Shown: positions 27,586-34,855 of the stretch, in pieces
How the letters are laid out: the number at the start of each line of letters is the position of its first letter
How positions within the stretch are numbered: position 1 is the stretch's first letter
NCBI GenBank assembly: GCA_964399535.1
Contig: CAYNRE010000005.1
Location: forward strand, 372,001-436,000
DNA: 64,000 bases
Origin: CAYNRE01 sp964399535
GTDB taxonomy: Bacteria > Planctomycetota > Planctomycetia > Pirellulales > CAYNRE01
Reading direction: 5' to 3'
Notes under the pieces: model-generated
Database searches by the model: none
Told to the model about the DNA's origin: nothing
What the model saw: the letters and a program-made list of their open reading frames with translations, nothing else
Translations under genes and position numbers: made by a program

Positions 27586-28881
27586 CTACTCGTCGTCGGC
27601 CAGAATGCGATCCAGATCCGCCTCGGTGGCCCCGGCTTGACGCATCGTTTGGGCGACCTGTTCTTGGAGCGGGGCCAGTCGGGCCAGAGCGGCGAGTTGA
27701 CGAGAAAGGCGACTGGTTGATTCGCTGGGCAGCTTCTTGGCCGGACGCGGGTGGTCCGCCTGGAACTGCGATGGTTCCGGCGGAGCCAGAGGGGCATGCG
27801 CCTCGTGGAGTGCCCCGGAAAGCTCGAACCCGGCCGCGGGCAAGCGGTCTGGAATTCCGACTGCGGCCGCCCAGGGGACGCTCGTGGCTGCCAGTCGCAG
27901 CCCGAGTCGAAGAGCGACGGCCTCGACCCTCGGCCGATTCTCCGGCGTCCAGTCGGCCATGGGAACCCAGAGCCGGAGCGCCTTTCCCGCTAGAAACGCC
28001 AACTCCTGGAGTTTTTCCGTCAATTCCGCCCCCAGCCCCTTTTCCCGATAAGCGGGCCGGACGAATAAGTCCTCAACATCCAGAAACGGCCCGCAGGGTA
28101 CCGCGATGAACCAACCGAGACGCTCATCGGCCTCGGCATCGTAGCGCATAGCCATATGAACCGGGCCCCGTCCGTTGACGGGTGAAGTTAACGGCGTGGC
28201 GATTACGACTGAAATGATCCTCGGATCCTCGTTCGGACTCGTCTCTGGCTGCCCTCGACCAAACGATACCCAGCTCGAATAAAAGCATCTTTCCACGTAC
28301 GACCAGGGAAGCCAGCCGTATCCGCGGGCCCCCCAGTCCAGTCCCCAACTATTGCGGAACTGGAACACTTGGTTTTCCACGTCGACGCCCACTATGGTGA
28401 CGTAGTGCGTACCGACGAACTCGCGGCTCGATTGCGGCAGTGCAATCACGCCGTGGGGCGCGCGGTACCACTGCTCGGTAATCCAAAGACCAATCCCGGG
28501 CGTCTGCCCGGCCGCCAGCATCGCCAACACATCGGCAGCCGAGCGCAGTCGCTGATACCCTGCCGCGCGGTAAGCCTTTGCCCGCCGATTGGCGTCTGGC
28601 GGTTCGGACCGATTCAGTCCGCCCGATTCGACCAGATACGGCCAATCCGTTTCGAGCAAATTGCCCCAGCCGAACTGCACGCGCATGACCGACTCGGGCC
28701 AAACACCGAGTTCGGCGGAGTCTCCCGATTGGCCCTCGAGCTGTCGAGCCCGCTCGTCGGTAAAGCGCCGGCTCATCGGGCCAGAGGTTGGCTTGCCTAA
28801 GGGAACGGAGCCGGCGTCGGCTGATTGGAACGGCCGAAACTCAGTGCTCATATCGGCGACCCACTTCAACGCTGAGTCCAC
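27586..28881 (-). CDS. Papain-fold (C1-like) remnant / GNAT acetyltransferase fusion with antitoxin-like tail
   Basis: The product has 431 residues from a GTG start with AGGG five bases upstream; an ATG at 28851 is the alternative. Residues about 56-200 match the second half of papain-like peptidases: the WPY segment after helix two, the catalytic His in VGTHYVTIVGVD (H159), and the Asn in FRNSWGLDWGARGYGWL (N177). The first half with the QGxCGSCWA cysteine motif is missing. The first Cys of the protein is C199, so it cannot be an ordinary cysteine peptidase. Residues about 220-350 form a GNAT domain with the acetyl-CoA motif RPAYREKGLGAEL. The final 60 residues are helical and end in QAGATEADLDRILADDE, like the tails of some antitoxins. 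A PIN toxin gene follows six bases later. The upstream oxidoreductase gene ends in the same frame 15 bases before the GTG. Confidence 0.7.
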   Translation of the reverse strand: MDSALKWVADMSTEFRPFQSADAGSVPLGKPTSGPMSRRFTDERARQLEGQSGDSAELGVWPESVMRVQFGWGNLLETDWPYLVESGGLNRSEPPDANRRAKAYRAAGYQRLRSAADVLAMLAAGQTPGIGLWITEQWYRAPHGVIALPQSSREFVGTHYVTIVGVDVENQVFQFRNSWGLDWGARGYGWLPWSYVERCFYSSWVSFGRGQPETSPNEDPRIISVVIATPLTSPVNGRGPVHMAMRYDAEADERLGWFIAVPCGPFLDVEDLFVRPAYREKGLGAELTEKLQELAFLAGKALRLWVPMADWTPENRPRVEAVALRLGLRLAATSVPWAAAVGIPDRLPAAGFELSGALHEAHAPLAPPEPSQFQADHPRPAKKLPSESTSRLSRQLAALARLAPLQEQVAQTMRQAGATEADLDRILADDE

Positions 28882-28896
28882 AGCGCCCTGTTCCGG

Positions 28897-30201
28897 CTAC
28901 ACCAGCGGCGTTTGCCCGGGCATGGCCACGGGCGGAACCGGCAGGCTGCCCCACTCGTACTGGCCAGGGCCCAGCACTTCGTTGGAATTGATCGCCTGGT
29001 CCCAGGTGACTTCCTTGCCCGTGTAGGTGGCCATCCGCCCCATGATGGCCAGCATCGTGCTGCGGGCCATATAGAGCCCGTTGTTGATCGGCTTGGCCTG
29101 CCGAATGCTGGCGAAAAGCTCGTCGTGCTCTTGCTGATACATGTTGTTCTTTTCGCCCCGCCAGCGCCAGGCGTTTTCCCCCTCGATGGCGTTTCGCAGG
29201 ATGTTGGCCCGGCCCTTGGTGCCTTGGAAATAGTCCGAGACGTCGTTGGCGCAGCCGTCTTGCTGGCGGCAAAAGCTGAACATTCGCACGCCGTTGCCAT
29301 ATTCGTACATTACCGCGTGGTGGTCGAAAATGTGGCCGAACTCGGGCCCGGTGCGCACCTGCCGGCCGCCCAGCCCCACACAGCGCACCGGCGGCTCGTC
29401 GCCCATGACCCAGGCCCCCTTATCCAGGCTATGCACGTGCTGCTCCACGTTGTGGTCGCCCGAGAGCCAGGTGAAATACAACCAATTGCGCAGTTGCCAC
29501 TCCATGTCGCTCCACTCGGGCTGGCGCGGCCGGTGCCAAAGGCTGCCGGTGTTGTAAACCTCGTAAATCGAGAGCACTTCGCCGATCGCGCCGTCGAGCA
29601 CCCGCTGCATGGTTTCGCGAACGCCGTTATCGTAGCGCCAGCATAGCCCCGAGACGACCGACAGGCCCTTCTGTTCGGCCAATTCGCAACTGGCCAACAC
29701 GCTTCGCACCCCCGGACCGTCGACCGCCACCGGTTTCTCGCAAAAAACATGCTTGCCCGCTTGAATGGCGGCTTGCAGATGGGCGGGGCGAAAATGGGGA
29801 GGCGTGGCCAAGAGCACCACGTCGACGCCGCTGTCGATCACCTGGCGGTAGGCGTCGAAGCCGACGAACTTGTGCTCGTCGGGCACGGCCACCTTGGCCG
29901 AAATCTCGGGCTGGTTGCGTAACTGATTCAGGCTCTCCTCCAAGCGATCGGCAAAGGCGTCGCCCAGCGCCGTCAGCTTCACGTGCGGATCGGCCTGCAG
30001 CGCCTGGGCCGCGGCACCCGTCCCACGCCCCCCACAACCGATCAAGCCCACTTTCAATTCGTCGCTCCCCGCGGCGTGCGCCGAGCGAGCCAGGGCCAGG
30101 GTTCCCAGCACGGTGCCGGCCGCCAGTTGGCCGCTCGACTTGAGGAATTCGCGCCGCGAGGGCATCTGCCGTGCTGTCTGAGTTTTCGCTGGCTCGGCCA
30201 T
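28897..30201 (-). CDS. Gfo/Idh/MocA family oxidoreductase, Tat-exported
   Basis: The protein has 434 residues from ATG 30201 with GAGAGGA upstream; the longer frame to 30504 lacks support. The N-terminus is a twin-arginine signal (SRREFLKS at 15-22, then a hydrophobic stretch ending AHAAG). The Rossmann domain begins KVGLIGCGGRG (50-60), and the conserved EKPVA motif of the family follows in CEKPVAVDGPG. The C-terminal part is the Gfo/Idh alpha/beta domain with a GDHNVEQHVHSLD segment rich in His. Planctomycetes encode many such periplasmic, NAD(P)-binding sugar or inositol dehydrogenase-like proteins; their role is mostly unproven. It is the first gene of a minus-strand run that continues with the papain/GNAT fusion and PIN toxin. 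Confidence 0.92.
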   Translation of the reverse strand: MAEPAKTQTARQMPSRREFLKSSGQLAAGTVLGTLALARSAHAAGSDELKVGLIGCGGRGTGAAAQALQADPHVKLTALGDAFADRLEESLNQLRNQPEISAKVAVPDEHKFVGFDAYRQVIDSGVDVVLLATPPHFRPAHLQAAIQAGKHVFCEKPVAVDGPGVRSVLASCELAEQKGLSVVSGLCWRYDNGVRETMQRVLDGAIGEVLSIYEVYNTGSLWHRPRQPEWSDMEWQLRNWLYFTWLSGDHNVEQHVHSLDKGAWVMGDEPPVRCVGLGGRQVRTGPEFGHIFDHHAVMYEYGNGVRMFSFCRQQDGCANDVSDYFQGTKGRANILRNAIEGENAWRWRGEKNNMYQQEHDELFASIRQAKPINNGLYMARSTMLAIMGRMATYTGKEVTWDQAINSNEVLGPGQYEWGSLPVPPVAMPGQTPLV

Positions 30202-30525
30202 TCGTGGGTTCCTCTCGGCATTTCGCCCTCGGGGCAGAGGGCAAGGTTGGTTTGAGTGCGAACTCCCCCGGGACCGGCCCAGCGCCGGCTCGCTCGGTGC
30301 CAACCCTGGGCAAGCCGGCCGACTCAATCGGCCCCCGGGGGCCAGAAACGGCGGTTTCAGCATAACCGCCCCACCGCCAGGCTGCGAGCCAAGCCCTTTC
30401 CAAGCCCCCCAGGCCGTCGCACTTGCGGTTCGAACCCGGTCGGCCGAAAGGCACCGGCGGGCAAGAAAACACGGGGCGGCTTTGCCTGGGTTGCTCGCCG
30501 GCAAATCGACCAGCCGCCGCGGCGC
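30202..30525. other. Intergenic region upstream of the Gfo/Idh gene
   Basis: About 320 GC-rich bases separate the 60-residue membrane protein gene and the oxidoreductase gene on the same strand. It holds the AGAGGA ribosome binding site of the latter near 30210. No gene is recognised. Confidence 0.45.
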
Positions 30526-30708
30526 TTACACCACTTCGCGATAGGCCGACCAACTCAGGTAGCCCAACACGGCCGCGCACAGGGTAAACCCGATGTCCAT
30601 CACCAGGCTGGCTTTGCTGAAGGGAATGCCCACCGCCAAATCCAGACCGAACATCAGAATCAATATGCCCGAGATGACCATCCCGGCGATGGTGAGAATC
30701 TTGGGCAT
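30526..30708 (-). CDS. Small two-helix membrane protein
   Basis: The 60-residue protein consists almost entirely of two hydrophobic helices: ILTIAGMVISGILILMFGLD (residues 4-23) and VMDIGFTLCAAVLGYLSW (36-53), joined by a short loop with IPFSKAS. An AGGGAG ribosome binding site lies seven bases before the ATG, which supports a real gene. Similar short membrane proteins beginning MPKIL are familiar from planctomycete genomes, but no function is known. It is on the same strand as, and 324 bases upstream of, the Gfo/Idh gene, so co-transcription is possible but not shown. Confidence 0.72.
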   Translation of the reverse strand: MPKILTIAGMVISGILILMFGLDLAVGIPFSKASLVMDIGFTLCAAVLGYLSWSAYREVV

Positions 30709-31095
30709 CTCGTGGCTCCCTGGCGGCGTTGGTCATTCCGGCTCGGCGAGCGCCCCGTGGGGCCGGGTCGCCGGTTTCCCCGCCGGCTTGGCCCCTTTGG
30801 GCTCGGAGAATGCGGGGCTCAAGCAACTTAGTATAATTCAAGATCTTGGCGTCGAACCACCGCCAAGCAGCCTTTGTCGAGCGGGGGCGGGACCGCTCGG
30901 GCGTCGCATTGCCGGCCCGGTCCCTCGGTCCGATGGTTTTTGCCGCTACGTCCCCGAGCGGAGCGTCTTGTGGTAAGCCAATTTCACCTATGGCAGCGGG
31001 TTGGGCTGGCCCTCCCCAGCGGCCGGCTTTGGCCGGCACGCCCGGGTGCCCACCGACAAACAGTGCGTCGCAAGCAGTAGAGCAGACCGGCAACG
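30709..31095. other. Intergenic region between divergent genes
   Basis: It lies between the small membrane protein (minus) and the aminotransferase (plus). A perfect TATAAT at 30832-30837 could be a -10 box, but no matching -35 is seen at the usual distance, and it is about 260 bases from the aminotransferase ATG. No gene is recognised. Confidence 0.45.
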
Positions 31096-32250
31096 ATGTC
31101 GAATCAAGGGAACACGCCGAGCCCCTGGCACGCGCTCCGCGGCCAAATGCCGATTTGCCGGCAGTGGGCCTACTTCGACCATGCCTCGGTGGCGCCCCTT
31201 TCGGCGCCGGCGGCCGAAGCGCTGTCGCGTTATGCCCACCAATCGGCCCAAGAGGGCGACACCGCCTGGCTCGGGTGGCAACAGGGCGTCGAGCGGCTCC
31301 GCGGCGGCATGGCCGACTGGATCGGTGCGGGGCGCGACGAGCTGGCCTTCGTTCCCAACACCACCGCAGCGCTCGGCTTGGTAGCCGAAGGCTTCCCTTG
31401 GCAGCCTGGCGACAATGTGGTGTTGCCCGGCGGCGAATTCCCTTCCAACCGGTTTCCTTGGTTGCACCTGGCCCGGCGGGGGGTGGAGGTTCGCGAACTG
31501 CCCAGCCCGGCTGGCCCCACCACGCTCGACGAGCTGCGCACGGCCTGCGACCGGCACACGCGAATGGTGGCCCTGAGCTGGGTGCAGTTTGCCACCGGCT
31601 ACCGGCTTGACCTGGCGGCGGTGACCGACATCGCCCACCGGCAAGGGGCCTGGGTATCGCTCGACGCCATTCAAGGGCTGGGGGCCTATCAGCTCGACCT
31701 GTCCGCAATTCCCATCGATTGCCTGGCCGCCGACGGCCACAAGTGGCTGCTCGGCCCCGAAGGGGCGGGGGTCTTCTATCTGCGTCGCGAGCACCTCGAC
31801 CGCCTGGCCCCGCAATCGGTTGGCTGGAACAGCATTGCCGCACCGGGCGACTACTCGAGGGTCGAGTTTCGCCTCCGCCCCGATGCTTCGCGCTTTGAAG
31901 GGGGCTCGCTGCCGATGGGCAACCTGTTGGCGCTGGGCGAAAGCGTGGCACTGCTCCGCCGAACGTCGCCGGCAGCCCTCGAGCAGCGGATGCTCGAGGT
32001 TTCCGACCTGGCCGTCGAGCGACTGCGAACCGCCGGGGCCGTGGTGGAAAGCGATCGCGGCGCGGCCCATCGCTCGGCGATTATCCGCTTTGATCTGCCG
32101 GGCCGCGACCTGAAACAGGTGCGCCAGCAAGCGCTCGACGCGCGGGTGGCGCTGAGCCTGCGCGTGGGCCGGCTCAGGATCAGCCCACATGCTTACACCG
32201 ACGAGGCCGATCTCGATCGGTTGATCGACGCGATCCGGCCGCGCGCCTAA
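31096..32250 (+). CDS. Class V aminotransferase family PLP enzyme
   Basis: The 384-residue protein belongs to fold type I, class V (cysteine desulfurase / isopenicillin N epimerase group). The PLP lysine is K216 in AADGHKWLLGPEGAGVFYLRR, and the cofactor-contacting Asp is D190 in WVSLDAIQGLG. The substrate loop TTAALGLVAEG (about 89-99) binds the phosphate. No active-site Cys loop of a desulfurase is evident: around residues 320-345 the motif is replaced by SLPMGNLLALGES. An epimerase- or lyase-like role, or an aminotransferase, is therefore more likely than Fe-S assembly. It converges on phnW with 33 bases between the stops. The reaction remains open. Confidence 0.87.
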   Translation: MSNQGNTPSPWHALRGQMPICRQWAYFDHASVAPLSAPAAEALSRYAHQSAQEGDTAWLGWQQGVERLRGGMADWIGAGRDELAFVPNTTAALGLVAEGFPWQPGDNVVLPGGEFPSNRFPWLHLARRGVEVRELPSPAGPTTLDELRTACDRHTRMVALSWVQFATGYRLDLAAVTDIAHRQGAWVSLDAIQGLGAYQLDLSAIPIDCLAADGHKWLLGPEGAGVFYLRREHLDRLAPQSVGWNSIAAPGDYSRVEFRLRPDASRFEGGSLPMGNLLALGESVALLRRTSPAALEQRMLEVSDLAVERLRTAGAVVESDRGAAHRSAIIRFDLPGRDLKQVRQQALDARVALSLRVGRLRISPHAYTDEADLDRLIDAIRPRA

Positions 32251-32283
32251 GCCGGCACAACCTTGGGGGCCAGCGTTGCCCGC

Positions 32284-33405
32284 TCAGGCCGGCTGCATTC
32301 GCACCCCAAGCTCCTGCACCGCCTCGGCCGTGGCCGAAACTAGTTGCTCGATGTCGCCCGGGAACACGTGGCCGATCGTGCCCACCCGGAACGTGTCGGC
32401 CTGGCTCACTTTGCCCGGATACAGCACGAAGCGGCGCCGCTTCATGGCCGCATAGAAACGCTCGAAGGTGAAGCTCGGGTCGGCCGGAAACACGAACGAG
32501 GTAATGATGGGCGAGCGGAACTGAGGTGCCAAAAGCGGTTGAAAGCCCAACCGCTCGTAGCCGGCGACCAGCGTTTGGTGGTTGGCTCGGTACCGCGCGT
32601 GGCGGGCCGGCACTCCTCCCTCGGCATCGAGCTCGTCGAGTGCCTGGGCAAAGGCTCGCACCACGTGCGTGGGCGAGGTGTAGCGCCACTTGCCCCCCTT
32701 GTCTTCCATCTCGCGCCATTGATCGTACAAGTCGAGCGAGAGCGACCGGGCCCAACCTCGGCTGGCTTCCAACAGCGAACGCCGGGCAACCACGAAACCG
32801 AACCCCGGCACCCCTTGAATGCACTTATTGGCCGACGAGATCACCACGTCGGCCGAGAGCGATTCCATCGAAAGTGGAATACCGCCCAGCGACGACATGG
32901 CATCGACCAGATAAACCTTGCCGTGGCGCCGGCAAACCTGGCCCACTTCGGCCACCGGGTTGAGCATGCCCGTCGTGGTTTCGCAGTGCACCAGCGCCAC
33001 ATGGGTAATGGCCGGGTCGGTCGCCAAATAGCGGTCGATGGCCTCCGGATCGGCCGGCTCGATCTCGGGCACGAGCATTTCGTGATGGGCAATTCGCAGC
33101 CGCTGGGCAATTTTGCCGATCCGCTGTCCATACGCACCGTTATTGACCAAAAGCAGCTTGCCCTGCGGCGGAATCAACGACCCGATCGCCGCTTCCACGG
33201 CAAACGTACCGCTTCCCTGCATCAAGACCGTGGTGAACTCGTCGCCCGCCGTGGCCAGTCGGGTCACCCGGCGGCGAATGTCGCTGACAATCTGGTTGTA
33301 GTCGTCGTCCCAGGTGCAGTAGTCGTGCAGCATCACCCGCTTCACACTGGCTGAAGTGGTAAGTGGGCCTGGCGTGAGCAACAGGTACGGAATGTCGTCG
33401 TCCAT
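32284..33405 (-). CDS. phnW: 2-aminoethylphosphonate--pyruvate transaminase
   Basis: The 373-residue PLP enzyme closely follows PhnW: N-terminal LLLTPGPLTTSASVKRVML, then MLHDYCTWDDDYN, QGSGTFAVEAAIGSL, the cofactor Asp in VYLVDAMSSLGG (D168), and the PLP lysine in SSANKCIQGVPGFGFV (K194). It converts 2-aminoethylphosphonate and pyruvate to phosphonoacetaldehyde and alanine. The next enzyme, PhnX, is encoded 160 bases upstream on the same strand, so the pathway to acetaldehyde and phosphate is complete. The length fits the family (about 365). No phosphonate transporter or LysR regulator is found next to the pair. Confidence 0.95.
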   Translation of the reverse strand: MDDDIPYLLLTPGPLTTSASVKRVMLHDYCTWDDDYNQIVSDIRRRVTRLATAGDEFTTVLMQGSGTFAVEAAIGSLIPPQGKLLLVNNGAYGQRIGKIAQRLRIAHHEMLVPEIEPADPEAIDRYLATDPAITHVALVHCETTTGMLNPVAEVGQVCRRHGKVYLVDAMSSLGGIPLSMESLSADVVISSANKCIQGVPGFGFVVARRSLLEASRGWARSLSLDLYDQWREMEDKGGKWRYTSPTHVVRAFAQALDELDAEGGVPARHARYRANHQTLVAGYERLGFQPLLAPQFRSPIITSFVFPADPSFTFERFYAAMKRRRFVLYPGKVSQADTFRVGTIGHVFPGDIEQLVSATAEAVQELGVRMQPA

Positions 33406-33564
33406 GGCTGGGTTTCTTTGGAGTTGTGGAAACGGGTAGGCGGCTTGTCCTGCGCCCGGTGTGGTTTCGCAACCGGTCGGATAGCGGCCAGCAGCGGGCC
33501 GGGGGCGGTCCTTGCCCCCGCACGCAGCGCTGGCCGCGCGATCGTTCGAGGGCTCCAGGGGCCG

Positions 33565-34392
33565 CTAGGGGCGCTCGCCGCGGGCCAATTGTTCGTTGAG
33601 CCGCTGGATCAAGTCGGGCACTTCGGCGACGCTGCCGATGACCTGGTGGGCGCCGGCCGCCAACAGCTTTGCGCGCACCGGCTCTTGCAGGGCCCGCCGC
33701 TCGGGGTCCGGCAGGGCGTTCCACTGCTGTTCGGTCAGGCCGACGTCGCTCGAGGTTTGGGTTACGCCCACGCTCCAGGTGCCGGCGTTGCGCCCTTCGG
33801 CAATGTCGGGCACCGTGTCTCCGATCTTCACCGCGGCGGCTGGCGGATAGATGCCGAACAACTCCAGATGATGAAAAATCATCCAGGGTTCCGGTCGCCC
33901 GGCCCGCACGTCGGCGGCCACCAGGTTGGCATCGGGCCGGTACCCCTGCTCGGCCGCGACGGCCGCACAGATCTGGGCCGCCTCGCGGAAATATCCGGTC
34001 GTCGTGGCAATGCGTATCCCCTGCTCGCGCAGCCAGGCTACGGTGGGCAAGAGCCCCTCGATGAGCCGGCTGTTTTCGCCCACGGCCGCCAACTGCAAGG
34101 GGATAAAATGCTCGGAAAAAATGCGGTCCCCCTCGGCCGTGGTTAGGGGCCGCCCCTGGGCCGTTTGCCAGCGCTGGGCCACGCCCGGCAGGTCGAGCAA
34201 CGCCTGAAGGTGGTCGCGCTTCGACAAACCCATCGGCCCCCGAACCTGCTCGGCGGTGAGCTCGACCCCTTCCCGGCGAAGCGCCTCGAGGTACGGCGTC
34301 ACCGGGGCGAAGCAACCATGATCGACCGTGGTACCGGCCCAATCGAACACGACTAGGCGGATCGGACCCCGGTAAGTTACCGTTGCCGACAT
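33565..34392 (-). CDS. phnX: Phosphonoacetaldehyde hydrolase (phosphonatase)
   Basis: The protein is 275 residues from ATG 34392 (MSATVTYRG); the longer open frame to 34824 has no support. It is a HAD-superfamily enzyme with nucleophile D17 in VVFDWAGTTVDHG, where Ala follows Trp as in phosphonatases. The Schiff-base lysine is K58 in MGLSKRDHLQALL, matching Lys53 of the Bacillus enzyme. Motif II is in IRIATTTGYF, and the acidic motif is KIGDTVPDIAEGRNAG. It cleaves the C-P bond of phosphonoacetaldehyde, giving acetaldehyde and phosphate. It is the first gene of the phnX-phnW pair and is divergent from the dabA operon. Confidence 0.95.
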   Translation of the reverse strand: MSATVTYRGPIRLVVFDWAGTTVDHGCFAPVTPYLEALRREGVELTAEQVRGPMGLSKRDHLQALLDLPGVAQRWQTAQGRPLTTAEGDRIFSEHFIPLQLAAVGENSRLIEGLLPTVAWLREQGIRIATTTGYFREAAQICAAVAAEQGYRPDANLVAADVRAGRPEPWMIFHHLELFGIYPPAAAVKIGDTVPDIAEGRNAGTWSVGVTQTSSDVGLTEQQWNALPDPERRALQEPVRAKLLAAGAHQVIGSVAEVPDLIQRLNEQLARGERP

Positions 34393-34855
34393 GAGCGAAC
34401 CGACCTCGTTTCGAGGAATCTGGCACCACCGCGACGGGCACGGCTGGGCGAGCCCGGACACGTTCGCCCGGGCCGCTGGTGGTTGTAACCCGGCTGGCCC
34501 GGGGGTCAATCCGCCCTCGAGGGAAACCGCGGACCAAACGGCCGGACCCTGGCGAGGAAACCGGGGCCGCTCGGTCGCATTCAGGGCCGTCGATTGCGTT
34601 GCCCCGAGAGTGGGGAATCGGGCTTGCCAGGTCACTGTAAGGCAATACCAGCCAACGAGTTGCGCCTTTATTTTGGCATTAATAAGTTGTAATTGAACCC
34701 CCGGCGGAAGTTGCAGCGTGCCGAGGTATCCTGGCGATAGCCGTGATCCATGCGGGGCTTTCCAGCGGGAGTCGCCCTCGGGCGTGGCTCGCCCCTGGAT
34801 TTGCCGGTCTGCCGCCTGGCTCACCTAGCTCCCGAAGCGGACGAACTGGTACCCC
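34393..34855. other. Divergent promoter region between phnX and dabA
   Basis: About 460 bases lie between two divergent starts. The segment around 34660-34700 is unusually AT-rich (ATTAATAAGTTGTAATTG) for this genome and is the best candidate for promoter elements. No Pho-box-like direct repeats were recognised, and no gene. Confidence 0.5.

Noticed and set aside
30832..30837. TATAAT as a sigma-70 promoter of the aminotransferase gene
   Set aside because: No -35 element at the usual spacing, and the distance of about 260 bases to the ATG makes it unconvincing; left as a note in the intergenic entry.
29627..31951. 774-codon minus-strand open frame spanning three genes
   Set aside because: It crosses the small membrane protein, the Gfo/Idh start and the antisense of the aminotransferase; it cannot be one gene.
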